Shown here: positions 20,625 through 30,282 of the stretch, piece after piece
Layout of the letters: each line of letters begins with the position of its first letter
Numbering within the stretch: the first letter of the stretch is position 1
Source: Isochrysis galbana
Taxonomy: Eukaryota; Haptophyta; Isochrysidales; Isochrysidaceae
Direction: 5' to 3'
DNA: 64,000 nucleotides
Assembly (NCBI GenBank): GCA_018136815.1
Contig: CM030938.1
Coordinates: 1,958,202 to 2,022,201 of the forward strand
Translations under genes and position numbers: made by a program
Notes under the pieces: model-generated
The model's database searches: none
What the model saw: the letters and a program-made list of their open reading frames with translations, nothing else
What the model was told of the DNA's origin: nothing

Positions 20625-21640
20625 CTCGCCAGCGCGGCCCGCCCGTGAGCGAGAAGAGGGAGTAGAGGAGGGGGGGGGGGGGGGGGGCAGAGGGAGAGAG
20701 GGCGTGGGGGAAGGGAGGGAGGGAGGGAGAGAGAGGGAGGGAGGGAGGGAGGGAGAGGGACAGAGGGGCGGCGGGGACCCCTCGCGCTCTCTTCCCGCCC
20801 CCCTTCTCTCCCTCCTCGTACACCCTACTAAGAAGTTTCGCTCACAAGTTTTGGGTATTGTAATCGTCGCATTCCTTGTTGTGGACGGGGTGGGTCTCAC
20901 CAAGGTAGCGCCGCCACCGTGGGGGGGCGCGCGCAGCCTCGCTCTCCCCTTTTTACACTCTTAGACACCCCCCGTGGGGGTCGTAGTGACGTAGTGACCC
21001 TCTCCAGAATAAAGAGACTCCCTCCGAGAAAAGTACTCATGCCCAAGGAAAAAGGGCTCTTGGCCATCTCCTCCTCTCGTCGTTCGTGTCGTACATAACA
21101 ACATCACGTGCACGTGCCGCCAGTGCTCAAAACATTTACTGTACTTATGTACACTGTGCGGAGAGATTCTGTGCTTGCGAGGGGGATTTGGATCCGCGCT
21201 CGTCTCGCGCAGGGCGGTCGACTCCGACTCGATCTAGCGTCGCGCCAAGGAGTGCACGCTGCGCTCGGCGTCGCGCATAGGCGCCGCCGCACCCGCACCC
21301 AAGGTCACGTGCCGTCGATTACATATGAATATGAATATGGGATAGACTCAAGTTGAGCCATAAAAATGTCCATAGTCCGTTTACAATAACACCCATCGAA
21401 GAATTATGTAACATAGCAATATACTATCTCCCGGATTGGATGCTACGCACATTCGACCGGAGGGGCGTTGACGCGCTTGCCTGCAACTAAAGTAGAACTA
21501 AATAAAACTATTGACTATGGATTGACATCTAGCCGCACTTATAGGGCGGTCAAACAGCTATTTTAACTTCTAAGGGTGAAAATTGACCAAGTCAAGATTG
21601 AGGATTCATTACGAGATTTTTGGATATGGTGACCGGATAG
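20625..21640. promoter_or_regulatory. Upstream region of the WD40 gene and unique intergenic DNA
   Basis: 20669-20770 holds a poly-G run and GGGA repeats just upstream of the start, acting as leader or promoter sequence. 20960-21640 is AT-richer and has no gene. 21540-21590 contains GGGCGGTCAAACAGC, whose complement recurs at 55480-55495 beside the hAT transposase. The two sites may be remnants of one transposon end. Confidence 0.4.
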
Positions 21641-22400
21641 GTGTAACTAGCACATATCCGGTGCCCTTTGGGCCCTAGACCCCCCACGGTAGCCCCCACA
21701 GCGATGCGTAACCAGAAAACGCGCAAATTGGCCAGAAATCACTATCGCGGAGGGCCGACGTCCGACGCGAGCGCGGGCGAGCGTCGGGCCGCTAATCGAC
21801 GCGTCCCCGGCGCAGCGTGCCTCGGACAGCCACAGCCATGCGCGTAGGCTGCCAGGAGCGCCTCTTACTGCCCCCCATGCCCGCCGCCGCCTCATCGCAA
21901 ATCGCCCCCTCGCGTCCCTCGCTAGCGCGCCAACGGAGGGGTCCCGGAGCGCCCGAGTTAGGCGTGCGCCCGGGCGCGCTGCGAAAGCTTTCTTCGCCAT
22001 CAGCCCGGTGTCCGGGCCAGCCAGGACATTGAGTGAGCAGAACCCGCCGCGCCAGCGACGCCAATCGCGCCAGCCGCGCGCCGGTGCCTCGTCGCAATCC
22101 ACCCCCGGCGGCATTCAAACGCGCTCACGCACGGCCCCGAGGGGCCCGGAGCGCCCAACTCGGAGCCACGACCGGGCGCGCTGCGAGGCCCTTCTTGCTC
22201 ATTAGCCCGGTGTGCGGGCCAGCCAAGGCACCAAATGTCAAAGTGCCGCCGGGACGGCGCCGCCAATCGCGCCCGCCGCGCGCTGGAACCTCGTCGAAGT
22301 CTGCGACCATTCGCCCCGCATGCGCGCTAACGCGCCGCCGCGAGGGGCCCGGAGAGCCCGAGTTAGGCGTGCGGGGCGCAGGAGGTGGGCTGGCGCCACC
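21640..22400. repeat. Satellite-like tandem repeat, unit about 203 bp
   Basis: The block GGGGCCCGGAGCGCCC starts near 21937, 22138 and 22342, about 202-204 bp apart, with matching flanks (GGGCGCGCTGCGA, CATCAGCCCGGTGT, CCAATCGCGCC). Roughly two and a half units are present. Related units are fused to the hAT transposase at 54859-55160 (spacing 207 bp), and a single inverted one lies near 57900-58050. It is non-coding here. The following trinucleotide run (22385-22480, GCC-rich) is a simple repeat. Confidence 0.6.
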
Positions 22401-22926
22401 GCCGCCGCCACCACCGCCGCCGCCGCCACCGCCGCCACCGCCGCCTCCGCTGCCGCCGTCGCCGCCGCCGCCGGAACCGGAGGAGGCGAATGGCTTGGAC
22501 CAGTCTTGCCAGAGCCTCGCCAGCTCCGCCGCCGTTTTTCTGGGCGACCACCTCTGGGTCATTTCCGCGTGCGAGCGCCCTGCGCGCCTTGTATTCCGAG
22601 TGATACAAGATCTTTGCCTGCGCCTTGGCGTAGCGCGCCGCCCTTGCCTGCAGCGACCTCGTGGCGGTGCTCCTCGCCTGCGGAAGCGCCTGCAGAGTAC
22701 CTGCGCCGCCTGTCAAGGCCTCCACCCACCGGGCGAATATAACATCAGCTCCCGGTGGTGTGGCCTCGCAAGACGCGCGTATGTGCGCTCTGGCGAGATT
22801 TTGAGCCCATTCTTCCGCAGCGGCGTGGAGCGCGGTCGCGTGGGCCACACTCAGGCCACCCACTAGACGAGCCTCGTCGACCAACGCCGGATTGGGGGGG
22901 CTCGAGCACAGGAGCGCGTGTCGCAT
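22363..22926 (-). CDS. Uncertain ORF, Ala/Arg-rich, possibly retroelement-derived
   Basis: A 187-codon open frame. Its first 145 residues have a balanced helical composition (TALHAAAEEWAQNLARAHIR, QAKILYHSEYKARRALARG), while the end is an Arg-rich translation of the GCC repeat and is not real protein. It ends at the border of the LINE-like 5' repeat at 22919. I recognise no domain. It could be a fragment of a retroelement gag-like protein. Confidence 0.25.
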   Translation of the reverse strand: MRHALLCSSPPNPALVDEARLVGGLSVAHATALHAAAEEWAQNLARAHIRASCEATPPGADVIFARWVEALTGGAGTLQALPQARSTATRSLQARAARYAKAQAKILYHSEYKARRALARGNDPEVVAQKNGGGAGEALARLVQAIRLLRFRRRRRRRQRRRRWRRWRRRRWWRRRWRQPTSCAPHA

Positions 22927-23477
22927 CCGCGATCGACTTCCGACCTTAGGCGTCTTCGAGCCCAGTCGTTCTTGTTGCCGCGGAGTTTTACTCGTAACTT
23001 GTAGAACTCTTCACTCGTAACTCGCCCCTCGCTCCTTGCCGTTGCGCCCCTTTGTGGCCTGTCTCGCTCCTGTTTCGCTCCTTTGCACCTTGGGCCTTGC
23101 TCTGCCTTTGGTCCCTCCTTGCTGTCGTTCCCCCGCGCTCGTTCTCGCTCTCGTCGTAGGTGTTCGTCGTTGCGGACCTTTCCCCCGCGCGAAGCCTACC
23201 CTCTCTCCCCTTCCGGTTTACGCTCGTAGATTCCCTCCTTACTTTCTATCTACTCGTTCGCGGTAACCGCCGTTCGCCGTCGGCTCTTCCGTCGCATCAT
23301 CGCTCTCTTGTCGGCTTTCTCTTCCTTGTTTCCTTCCTTCTGTGTCTTCCCCGCCCAAGTGGAGAAAGATACGTTAGTTTGGAGGAATGTTGGGTGAAAG
23401 TCAAGTGTGCGTGTCTCGGATTGTTGTCGGACTCATCGGATTGGTACCCTGTCGGCCTCTGTCGCCCTCGTCCCTCG
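22919..23477 (+). repeat. Second LINE-like 5' region repeat, copy 1
   Basis: 559 bp nearly identical to 48226-48786, from TGTCGCATCCGCGATCGAC to CGTCCCTCG. In copy 2 it runs into a proline-rich ORF1-like frame; here it runs straight into the end of a hAT transposase. The pyrimidine-rich end (TCGCTC, CGTC repeats) suits a retroelement 5' leader. No coding frame lies within it. Confidence 0.65.
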
Positions 23478-24098
23478 TCGGCCCAAGTACTGTCGCGCCA
23501 TCTTCGCCAAGGTCGGCAGGCCCGCTGGCCGTCCCGTCGCAGGATCAGCCGGCAGGCTGTGGTCGCGCGCCTTCCACCATTGCAGCACATTCAGATCTAG
23601 ATTGGTTTCCACGGGGAGTGCCAAGTATTTGTCCAAGTCGTCCCGGTTGTCTTCTGCAAGCCGAGAGACGTCACCTGGCATGTTGAACATGTCGCGGGGG
23701 GCGAGCGGCGTGGCGAAAATGGAACTGGCAAGCCCATCGCCAAGTGCAGCCTTTGCAGACGTGAGTGGCTTGTCCACGCTGACGGCCTCGGGCGCTGCCG
23801 CCGCAGGAGCGGCGACGGTGGTCGCGAGCGGCTTCCAATCCATCTTCCAAGCCATCTCAAGCGACAATTTCGCAGTCTCAGCGCTGTCGGCGAGGTCCGT
23901 GTTTTGTAAGCCGGGAAATTTGTATCGCTTGAAGCGCGGATCGAGGAGCGTCGCAATATCGAGTTGCGCTCGTTGGCCATGGGGCATGTCTGTCAGCCAT
24001 CGCTCCACAAGGTCATCATGGAGGAGGGTCCGTGCGCGGCGAACGTTTCGCTCAATCGCCAACTCCGGCAGCCAAGCAAGCGCTTGGCTTTTCCACAC
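23478..24098 (-). pseudogene. hAT transposase C-terminal fragment
   Basis: The minus-strand frame carries IATLLDPRFKRYKFP and, near its end, DKYLALP, NLDLNVLQWWKARDHSLP and LPTLAKMARQYLG. These match the end of the RNase H-like fold and the hAT C-terminal dimerisation motif. It stops just before the usual SxxSER-type end and has no N-terminal part. This is the piece missing from the transposase at 53322, so the two probably derive from one transposon family. Confidence 0.7.
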
Positions 24099-25016
24099 AA
24101 CGGCAATGAATCCTAATCCTAAATTTGCCGTGCATTCTTTCTGTGTCCTAAGGCTTGTATGTGTGCACGTATTTGTGTTTTGTGTCTTGCGATCAAGTCA
24201 TTGGTGGTCGTGGTCGGCGGTCGGCGTCGGCGTGCACATGTCACATGTACCTGCTGTGTGCTGTGTACCTCTATGTGCTATGTGTGGAGTACTATTACCC
24301 TTGCTTTGTTTGAGACCTTAACTAGTGTAATAAGCTAGTGTAGTAGAGGCTGGTGGCGCGGCTTACGGACGCTCATCGCGCGTCGCGCCGTCCGGACAGC
24401 AGGCACGCCAATCAGTGGCTAGATACGCCAAAGTACTCGAATACTATTGCAATACTGAATACGGCCTTTTCCTGTTGTACTCATGAGTACGAATACTCAA
24501 AGCGCGGAGCACTCACAGTACGAATACACCTCAAAAGCGTTGTATTGTACTCAGTATTCGAATACGGAGAAGTATTCTAGTGATGCCTTGACCTAGCTCA
24601 GAAGGTGTCAACACAACTGTGCTATCAGCAGTTTATCGTTAGAAACCTAGACGTTGGCCCGATCGTCCGTCGCGGCGGGGGGGGAGGGGATCGGCGCGCG
24701 CTCCATGACCCCATCAGTTTAATGATAGTTGTGCTCCTCCTCTTCAGATCACTTCCTACATGAACGAGGTCAAGGAGGCCCCGGGAACAACACAGCCAAC
24801 CAAAACCCAAGACACGACAACGTTAATGTCAAATGCAAGGACAAGGATAAGGACAAGCACAAGAAAGGAAACATTCAACATTCGAATGCACATTCTGTGC
24901 TCTTGCGATTGGCCTGGCTTGACGACTTCCAGACCATGCACGGTCACAGCGGCACATTTCTCGTCTCACCATTAGAGTAGACGTGGTGGTCACGTGCGTA
25001 TGTGTTTACTGCGAAC
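24099..25016. other. Intergenic DNA with a LINE 5' fragment
   Basis: No gene is supported. 24655-24735 is a fragment of LINE C (see separate entry). 24831-24870 is a short AAGGACA-type repeat. The region ends at the stop of the Ser-rich gene, so its right part is that gene's 3' region. Confidence 0.45.
24655..24735 (-). mobile_element. 5'-end fragment of LINE family C
   Basis: GCCCGATCGTCCGTCGCGGCGG through the ATG region to CAGTTTAATGATAG matches 14750-14832 with a few differences and one deletion. The terminal hairpin is kept: CTATCG/CGATAG in element C becomes CTATCA/TGATGG here. Confidence 0.65.
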
Positions 25017-26918
25017 TCACAACAAGCCCTCCCGTGCTAGGTCATCTATCTGCAAACGTAGCGCGTGAGACCTTGGGGCCTCACGCCGTGCTAGCTCTAG
25101 AACTTGAAGGAGTGCCGTCTTCGTCCGCGCCAGTTTCTCTCGCTCCTCCGCGCGTGCTGCTCTCAATTGTTGCACCGTGCACAAGAGCTCTCGCATCTCA
25201 CATCTCCGTACGCACACAAGATCTGAGCTGCGCATCACAGCCTGCGCTTCCGCCTCTGCAGCGCTCGCTTCCTGCGCAAGGGCAGGACAGGCTGCTTTCA
25301 TTTCGCGGCATGACTGGCCTTTGTTTGCACCCTTCTCCGCGCCTTCCCCGCACACTATTGCGCTCGGCCTCTCCCGACCATTCAAGTCCGTCAAATCCGA
25401 AAGGACGCCGCCTACAGTGCGCTTGCTACGTGTCTCCCTTTTCGACTCAACGTTGAACCCGGTTGGAGATGTCCTAGAGCACCCAGTCTCCAACACCTGG
25501 GTTCCGCTCAGTAAGGCTGCCTTTTTTGCTACCGGTGCTATTGGGGACGCTGCAGCATGTGCGGCGTTCTCGTTTGTGCACTCAGCGGTTGGCAATCCTG
25601 CAACTTTCTTGTGCAATGAAGATACGTAGATGGGAGCGGACACGAGAGGTGTGTCCGACCGTGTGCTTGCCGTCGGCTCACGGCGGCCGCACGCAGCATC
25701 TCTCAAAGGCGTTTGACTTGCCAGTTTGACAGGTGCGACCCGAGGATCGCACGATGTCTCCTCTGAGGGCTGTCGACAGCTGTTGTTGGAGGCCTCTGAG
25801 AGCGGCTCTTTCCGACCGCATGGCGAGCCGCCGCAAGCAGTATAGGAACTTCCAAAAGGCTGTGGACCGTCCCTCAATTTAGAAAGCACTCCCGAGTGCT
25901 TCGCGGCTTCCAGCAGCGAGAGGACATTGCCGATGCCCACCATGGGAGAACGGAGCACATTTGAGCGACGGCGTGGGGACGGCGCCGCAGTGGCAACACC
26001 CATCGCCTGGACTGCAAAGGCGGCGGCGGCAACAGCTTCATCCGGAATCTGTCCAACAGGAACGTTTGAGCGGCCTGCTCTGGGCGTGCCCTCCGACGAT
26101 TTGAGCGGTTTCCTCAAGCGCGAACCTTGCATGCGGCGCATGATTCCGGCGTATCCCTCATCGTGATTTGGCGCGGGTGAGGTGGGATTTGAAGCCTTTC
26201 CAAGATTCATGGAGGACAAAGTGCTGACTGCGCCGAACAAATCGGGCGCAGATGAACTGTGGCGGAGTCCACTGTGACTATGCTTAGCGGCAGCTGAACC
26301 GGTCCGCATGCCTACGCGCGCTTCGGGCGGCAAATCTGGCTTTCTCCTAGTGCGTTCACGTCGGAAGGGTGCATCGCTTACTGCCTCGCTCAGAGTCTCT
26401 GACGCGCGCCGCGCTGAAGAGGTACTCTTGGCCTGCCAAGCCGACTGGGTTGATGCGGTGAATGCGTCGGCCTTGGCGCTGTATTCACCCGATGAGGCAA
26501 CGCTCCATGGCCGCATCGCCTCGTCGCCGCCCGGGTGTACCGTGTTCTTTCTTCTGCCGCTCATGTGCTGCAGCCCGCCTAGCACTTCCGGAGGTATGGC
26601 GGCCAATGGGACGGGTGCGGTCGAGTCGTGAACGAAGCTACTGTGCCTGCTGTACTGATTCCCGTCCATCTTGTCGATAAGGAGCTCTGCTGAGCCCGAG
26701 AGGCGGTGCAGCCTCGCGAGCGCAGCATCGCTGAGCCCAGTCGCTCCACGAAGGTCGACCCTCCTCGCACGGCCAGCGGCGAGGATGGCGACGAGGGCCA
26801 GTACATCGACCTCGGTGAGCAAGGAATCCCGCAGGTCGATTGCCAGCTCGCGCGCGCGTCCCGCCGCCGCGCATTCGAGCTCGGGCTGTCGCAGCACCGG
26901 CGGCGCACCGGCCGCCAT
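25017..26918 (-). CDS. Hypothetical Ser/Ala-rich protein, LRR-like start and coiled-coil end
   Basis: 633 residues in a single frame from a clear ATG at 26918. Residues 20-85 alternate hydrophobic positions in a leucine-rich way (LAIDLRDSLLTEVDVLALVAIL, then RVDLRGATGLSDAALARLH), like one or two leucine-rich repeats. The middle 400 residues are low-complexity, rich in Ser, Ala, Pro and basic residues, and probably disordered. The last 60 (CEMRELLCTVQQLRAARAE, KTALLQVLELARREA) form a heptad-type coiled coil. No enzyme motif is visible. It faces away from the enoyl reductase-HACD gene across a 531-bp shared promoter. Confidence 0.6.
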   Translation of the reverse strand: MAAGAPPVLRQPELECAAAGRARELAIDLRDSLLTEVDVLALVAILAAGRARRVDLRGATGLSDAALARLHRLSGSAELLIDKMDGNQYSRHSSFVHDSTAPVPLAAIPPEVLGGLQHMSGRRKNTVHPGGDEAMRPWSVASSGEYSAKADAFTASTQSAWQAKSTSSARRASETLSEAVSDAPFRRERTRRKPDLPPEARVGMRTGSAAAKHSHSGLRHSSSAPDLFGAVSTLSSMNLGKASNPTSPAPNHDEGYAGIMRRMQGSRLRKPLKSSEGTPRAGRSNVPVGQIPDEAVAAAAFAVQAMGVATAAPSPRRRSNVLRSPMVGIGNVLSLLEAAKHSGVLSKLRDGPQPFGSSYTACGGSPCGRKEPLSEASNNSCRQPSEETSCDPRVAPVKLASQTPLRDAACGRREPTASTRSDTPLVSAPIYVSSLHKKVAGLPTAECTNENAAHAAASPIAPVAKKAALLSGTQVLETGCSRTSPTGFNVESKRETRSKRTVGGVLSDLTDLNGRERPSAIVCGEGAEKGANKGQSCREMKAACPALAQEASAAEAEAQAVMRSSDLVCVRRCEMRELLCTVQQLRAARAEEREKLARTKTALLQVLELARREAPRSHALRLQIDDLAREGLL

Positions 26919-27449
26919 CGTCGGCGGGATTCAAACGTACCGCTGACTGCTGCTGTGAAAAAAGAGAAAGGAAGCTGGGCTGGGGAAGGGGGGGAATCGT
27001 AAGAAGTAGAAGAGAGGTCAGCCCCTAGAGTAATATTGTACCAGTAAGAATACTGTCCTCCGCCTCTGATCGGCTGCCCTCCTCTCCCCTCTCGAAGGAA
27101 CCCCGGAACGACCCCGCCCCCTCTCCTCCTCTCCTCTTTCTCCTTTCTCCTTCCTTCTCTCTTCACCCCAACTACTCCTCTCTTTTCCTCTATTCCCTAT
27201 ATTACGTGCCAAGAATTCCATGAAAACACGACGAGATTGTACCTCTCTCTCAGCTTGTCTCTCCTTCTCTCGTCTTCTTGTCTCTTGACCCGCTATTAAA
27301 ATACTTCGCGGCATCCCCCGTCCCTCTCCGCCTCGCTCACACCCAGTAGTCGCCCCCCCCCCGCCCCCCCCCCCCCACACACAAAGACATAGAGAGCTCG
27401 CTTCTTTCTTCCCCTTCCCCACCCGCTTTCCCGCCGCCGCCCGCACCCG
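26919..27449. promoter_or_regulatory. Divergent promoter region
   Basis: A 531-bp gap between start codons at 26918 (minus) and 27450 (plus). It has long C/T-rich tracts (27110-27180, 27225-27290) and a C run at 27353-27376 before the plus-strand start, the same arrangement as before 5044 and 40816. Confidence 0.45.
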
Positions 27450-29606
27450 ATGTCCGCCCGGCGCGAGTTCGACGTCGTGCTCCTCGGAGCGACGGGGTAC
27501 ACGGGCGAGCACACGGCGCGCGCGCTGGCTGACATGGCCGCACCCGACGGCCGCTGGGCCGGCTTGCGCTGGGCGATCGCTGGACGCTCCAAGAAGAAGC
27601 TCCTCGCTCTCATCGACAAGTGGGCGCTCGCACCTTCAGCTCTTCTCTTGGCTGATGTAGGAGACGAGTGTTCCCTGCGGGCCATGTGCTACCGAAGCAG
27701 GCTTGTGCTCAATGCCACTGGGCCCTACCGCTTCTACGGAGAAGCCGTCGTCCAGGCGTGCATCAAGGAGAAGGTGGGCATCTGGCTGACAGCGAGGCGG
27801 TCGGGAGCCGGCACGCATCTCAGCGCACGCGCACGCCCGGCGCGCACGCCCCGGCGGCGATGAGGGCCCCTCCGTCACGGGACAGCTGGCCTTCTCGCGG
27901 CTGCGTGCGTCTTGTCCGCTGACCTGTGTGCATCCGCATCGCAGGCCGACTATGCTGACTTGTGCGGTGAGCCCGAGTTCATCGACCGGTGCACACTCAA
28001 GTACTCGGACGCTGCCAAGGCTGCGGGCGTTCTGATTGTGCACTCGTGCGCATTCGACTCGGTTCCGGCTGATATCGGCACCCTGGTGACCGCGATGCAA
28101 TTCCGTCCTCCCGCACTGTGTGCGCAAGTCAACATGTTCCACAGCTTCTCGACTGACCACTCTGCACCGGGTGCGGCCAAGGGCGCTATGGCACACGCCA
28201 CCACCTTCTATGCCGCTGTGCACGGCTTCGGCTCCGTCAAGGAGACGCGTGCGCAGCGGCGCAAGCTCATGGCAAAGCTCGAGGCTGATGCGCCCGGGTC
28301 GAGCAAGCCGCCTCCTCGCCTGGGACCTCGGCTCAAGGTGCCTTCGGGCCCTAGCTGGAACAGTGAGCTGCGCAAGTACACATTCCTCTTCCCGGGCTCG
28401 GACGCGGCCGTGGTACGCACCTCGCAGCGAATCCTCGCTCGGCTGCCGCGCAAGGCGGGCGAGCCCTATTTAACGCCGCAATTTGGTGCGTCTGTATGCG
28501 TCAACAGCACCTTTTGGGCTGCGATGATGGCCACCATGGGCTTGCTTTTCAACCTGTTGGCCAGCTTGGGCCCTTTGGGTCGTTCCATCTTGCTGCGGCA
28601 TCCCCGCCTCTTCACCCTCGGCGCGTTCTCCGACGAAGGGCCCACAGAGGAGATGCTGGCCGCCACTTCGTGGACCACGACCTTCTTTGGAAAAGGATGG
28701 GCCAAGGCGCAGGTGGACGCGGGGACGGACACGCCGACTCCGCCTGGCGGGCAGCTAGACACCACGGTGGTGGTGAAGGTTTCGGGCCCTGAACCTGGCT
28801 ACATTGCGACGGCGCGTATGTTCGCAATGATGGGGCGGACGATCTTGGACGACCGTGCCGAGCTGACTGCGCACGCTCCAGGTGGCGTTTATACCCCAGG
28901 CGCACTATTGGGTGGTGGTGGCACTGCTACCATTTCGCGAGTTGTCGAGCGCCTGCGCGAGGTCGGCGTCGTGTTCGAAACCGGAGAACTCACACCCGTC
29001 CCCTCCCAGGGCGGCGAAAAGCGTCCTGCGTGGCAGTCGGCACTCAATCTTATTGCGCTACTCGGCTGGGCAGGCGTGCTTGCAACGCTGATTCTGGATT
29101 GGCAAAATGCCGTTCCCTCGGCCAATTCACCCCTCTTGCGTGCCACCATCAGCTTGGAGGCCATTTGCGCCTTCGAGACGTTCCAGATTGCGTTGGGCAT
29201 AGCACAGGGCAACCTTCCCATGGGCATCGTGCTGCACTACACAAGGTTGCTCATAGCCTTAGTGGCTATGCCACTAGTATCCTCCTCACTGTCCAGCCGC
29301 CTTGTGCTGCTTGCTTGGTCCGCAACTGAGGTTTGCCGATACCCGATGTTCCTCTTACCGTCCTCTTCGCTTGCGCGCCTTACGCGCTATGTCGTGCCAG
29401 CACTCACCTTCCCGCTTGGAGTCGTGGCCGAAGCGTCGCTTGCCTACTCGGCGACGCTCCTCCTCGGTAGTTCCGCATCATTGTGGACTCGTGCGGCCTT
29501 GCTCCTTGTGGTCCCCACGAATCTCCTCCTTGGCTTTGGCCTAGGCTACCCGCAAGTCCTCCGGAAGGCGAGGAATATGCTGCGACCTGCCAAGAAGACG
29601 AACTGA
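27450..29606 (+). CDS. Saccharopine-dehydrogenase-like enoyl reductase fused to a PTPLA/HACD-like membrane domain
   Basis: Exons 27450-27773 and 27945-29606 (171-bp GT-AG intron containing an in-frame stop) give 661 residues. Residues 5-110 are a Rossmann fold (VVLLGATGYTGEHTA). After splicing, QACIKEK joins ADYADLCGEPEFIDR and then HSCAFDSVPADIG, the hallmark order of saccharopine dehydrogenase-like proteins that include the mycobacterial trans-acting enoyl reductase. This part ends near residue 455. Residues 465-655 are hydrophobic with about five to six membrane segments and PTPLA/HACD features: LEAICAFETFQIALG, LLAWSATEVCRYP, then FPLGVVAE. HACD dehydratases have Tyr-Pro-x-Gly-x-x-x-Glu there (Tyr149 and Glu156 in yeast Phs1); here Phe 597 replaces the Tyr while Glu 604 stays. 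If active, it would join the last two fatty-acyl elongation steps at the ER membrane. Confidence 0.75.
27774..27944 (+). other. Intron of the enoyl reductase-HACD gene
   Basis: Donor GAGAAG|GTGGGC and acceptor CCGCATCGCAG|GCCGAC, 171 bp, phase 0. Retention would end the protein at the TGA at 27861-27863. Confidence 0.8.
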
Positions 29607-30164
29607 GGGTTGCTCAAGGCCGGTGGCCTTTCGCCCGGCGAAGACGTGTGCTTCCTCGGGGCTACTTCCAGTCTAAGCCGGACACGTCCGCTGCCAAATG
29701 ACATTCCTGTGGCATTTTAAAGCAGCTCCCTCCCGCGTGCAATTGCAAGACCTGCAATGCCCAACTTGGCCTCATGAGAAGAGACCGTTGCTGGCTCACA
29801 TCATCTTCTTTCTTTTGTAATTGATTGATGCATTTTCTACTTTGCTACCACATGCTTGTTGCGGAGGTTCGAGAAGCTGTTATGAACAGGTTCCTCGCAT
29901 GATGATGGTACGTAGAAGACTGAACTTTCGCCCACCTGCCCCTACGCCATGTAGCCACAGCCGATCATGTTGGCATTGCGGCGATCTTGAGCTTCAGCTC
30001 TCCGTGCTGTCGATGCGATGATGGTCTATACTCCAATGTTGACCATTCTAGATCTCTACTCTTCACCTCCATGGACGTGCTGTGGCGCGACAAACTTTTG
30101 CACCAGGGCTAGAGCTCTACGTGTGTAGAATGAGAGTGTTGCCCGTCACTGATGCATGAGCCAG
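29607..30164. other. 3' flank of the enoyl reductase-HACD gene
   Basis: About 560 bp of mixed composition with no gene. It probably contains the 3' untranslated region. The DIRS-like element begins after it. Confidence 0.4.
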
Positions 30165-30282
30165 CTATAATACTACTAGTAGTAATAGTAGTAGTGTAAT
30201 GTGAGGTTCAATAGTAACCCCCGTTCACACCGCGTCAGAGCTCTAGACTTCTCTCGCGGCTTTCGCTCTCTCGCTGGCGCCC

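Noticed and set aside
20625-20903. Longer N-terminus of the WD40 protein
   Set aside because: It is a translation of a G/A-rich repeat. The ATG at 20624 immediately precedes the LisH domain.
22033-22866. 277-residue plus-strand ORF over the satellite array
   Set aside because: It is a poly-Pro and Arg translation of repeats; no domain.
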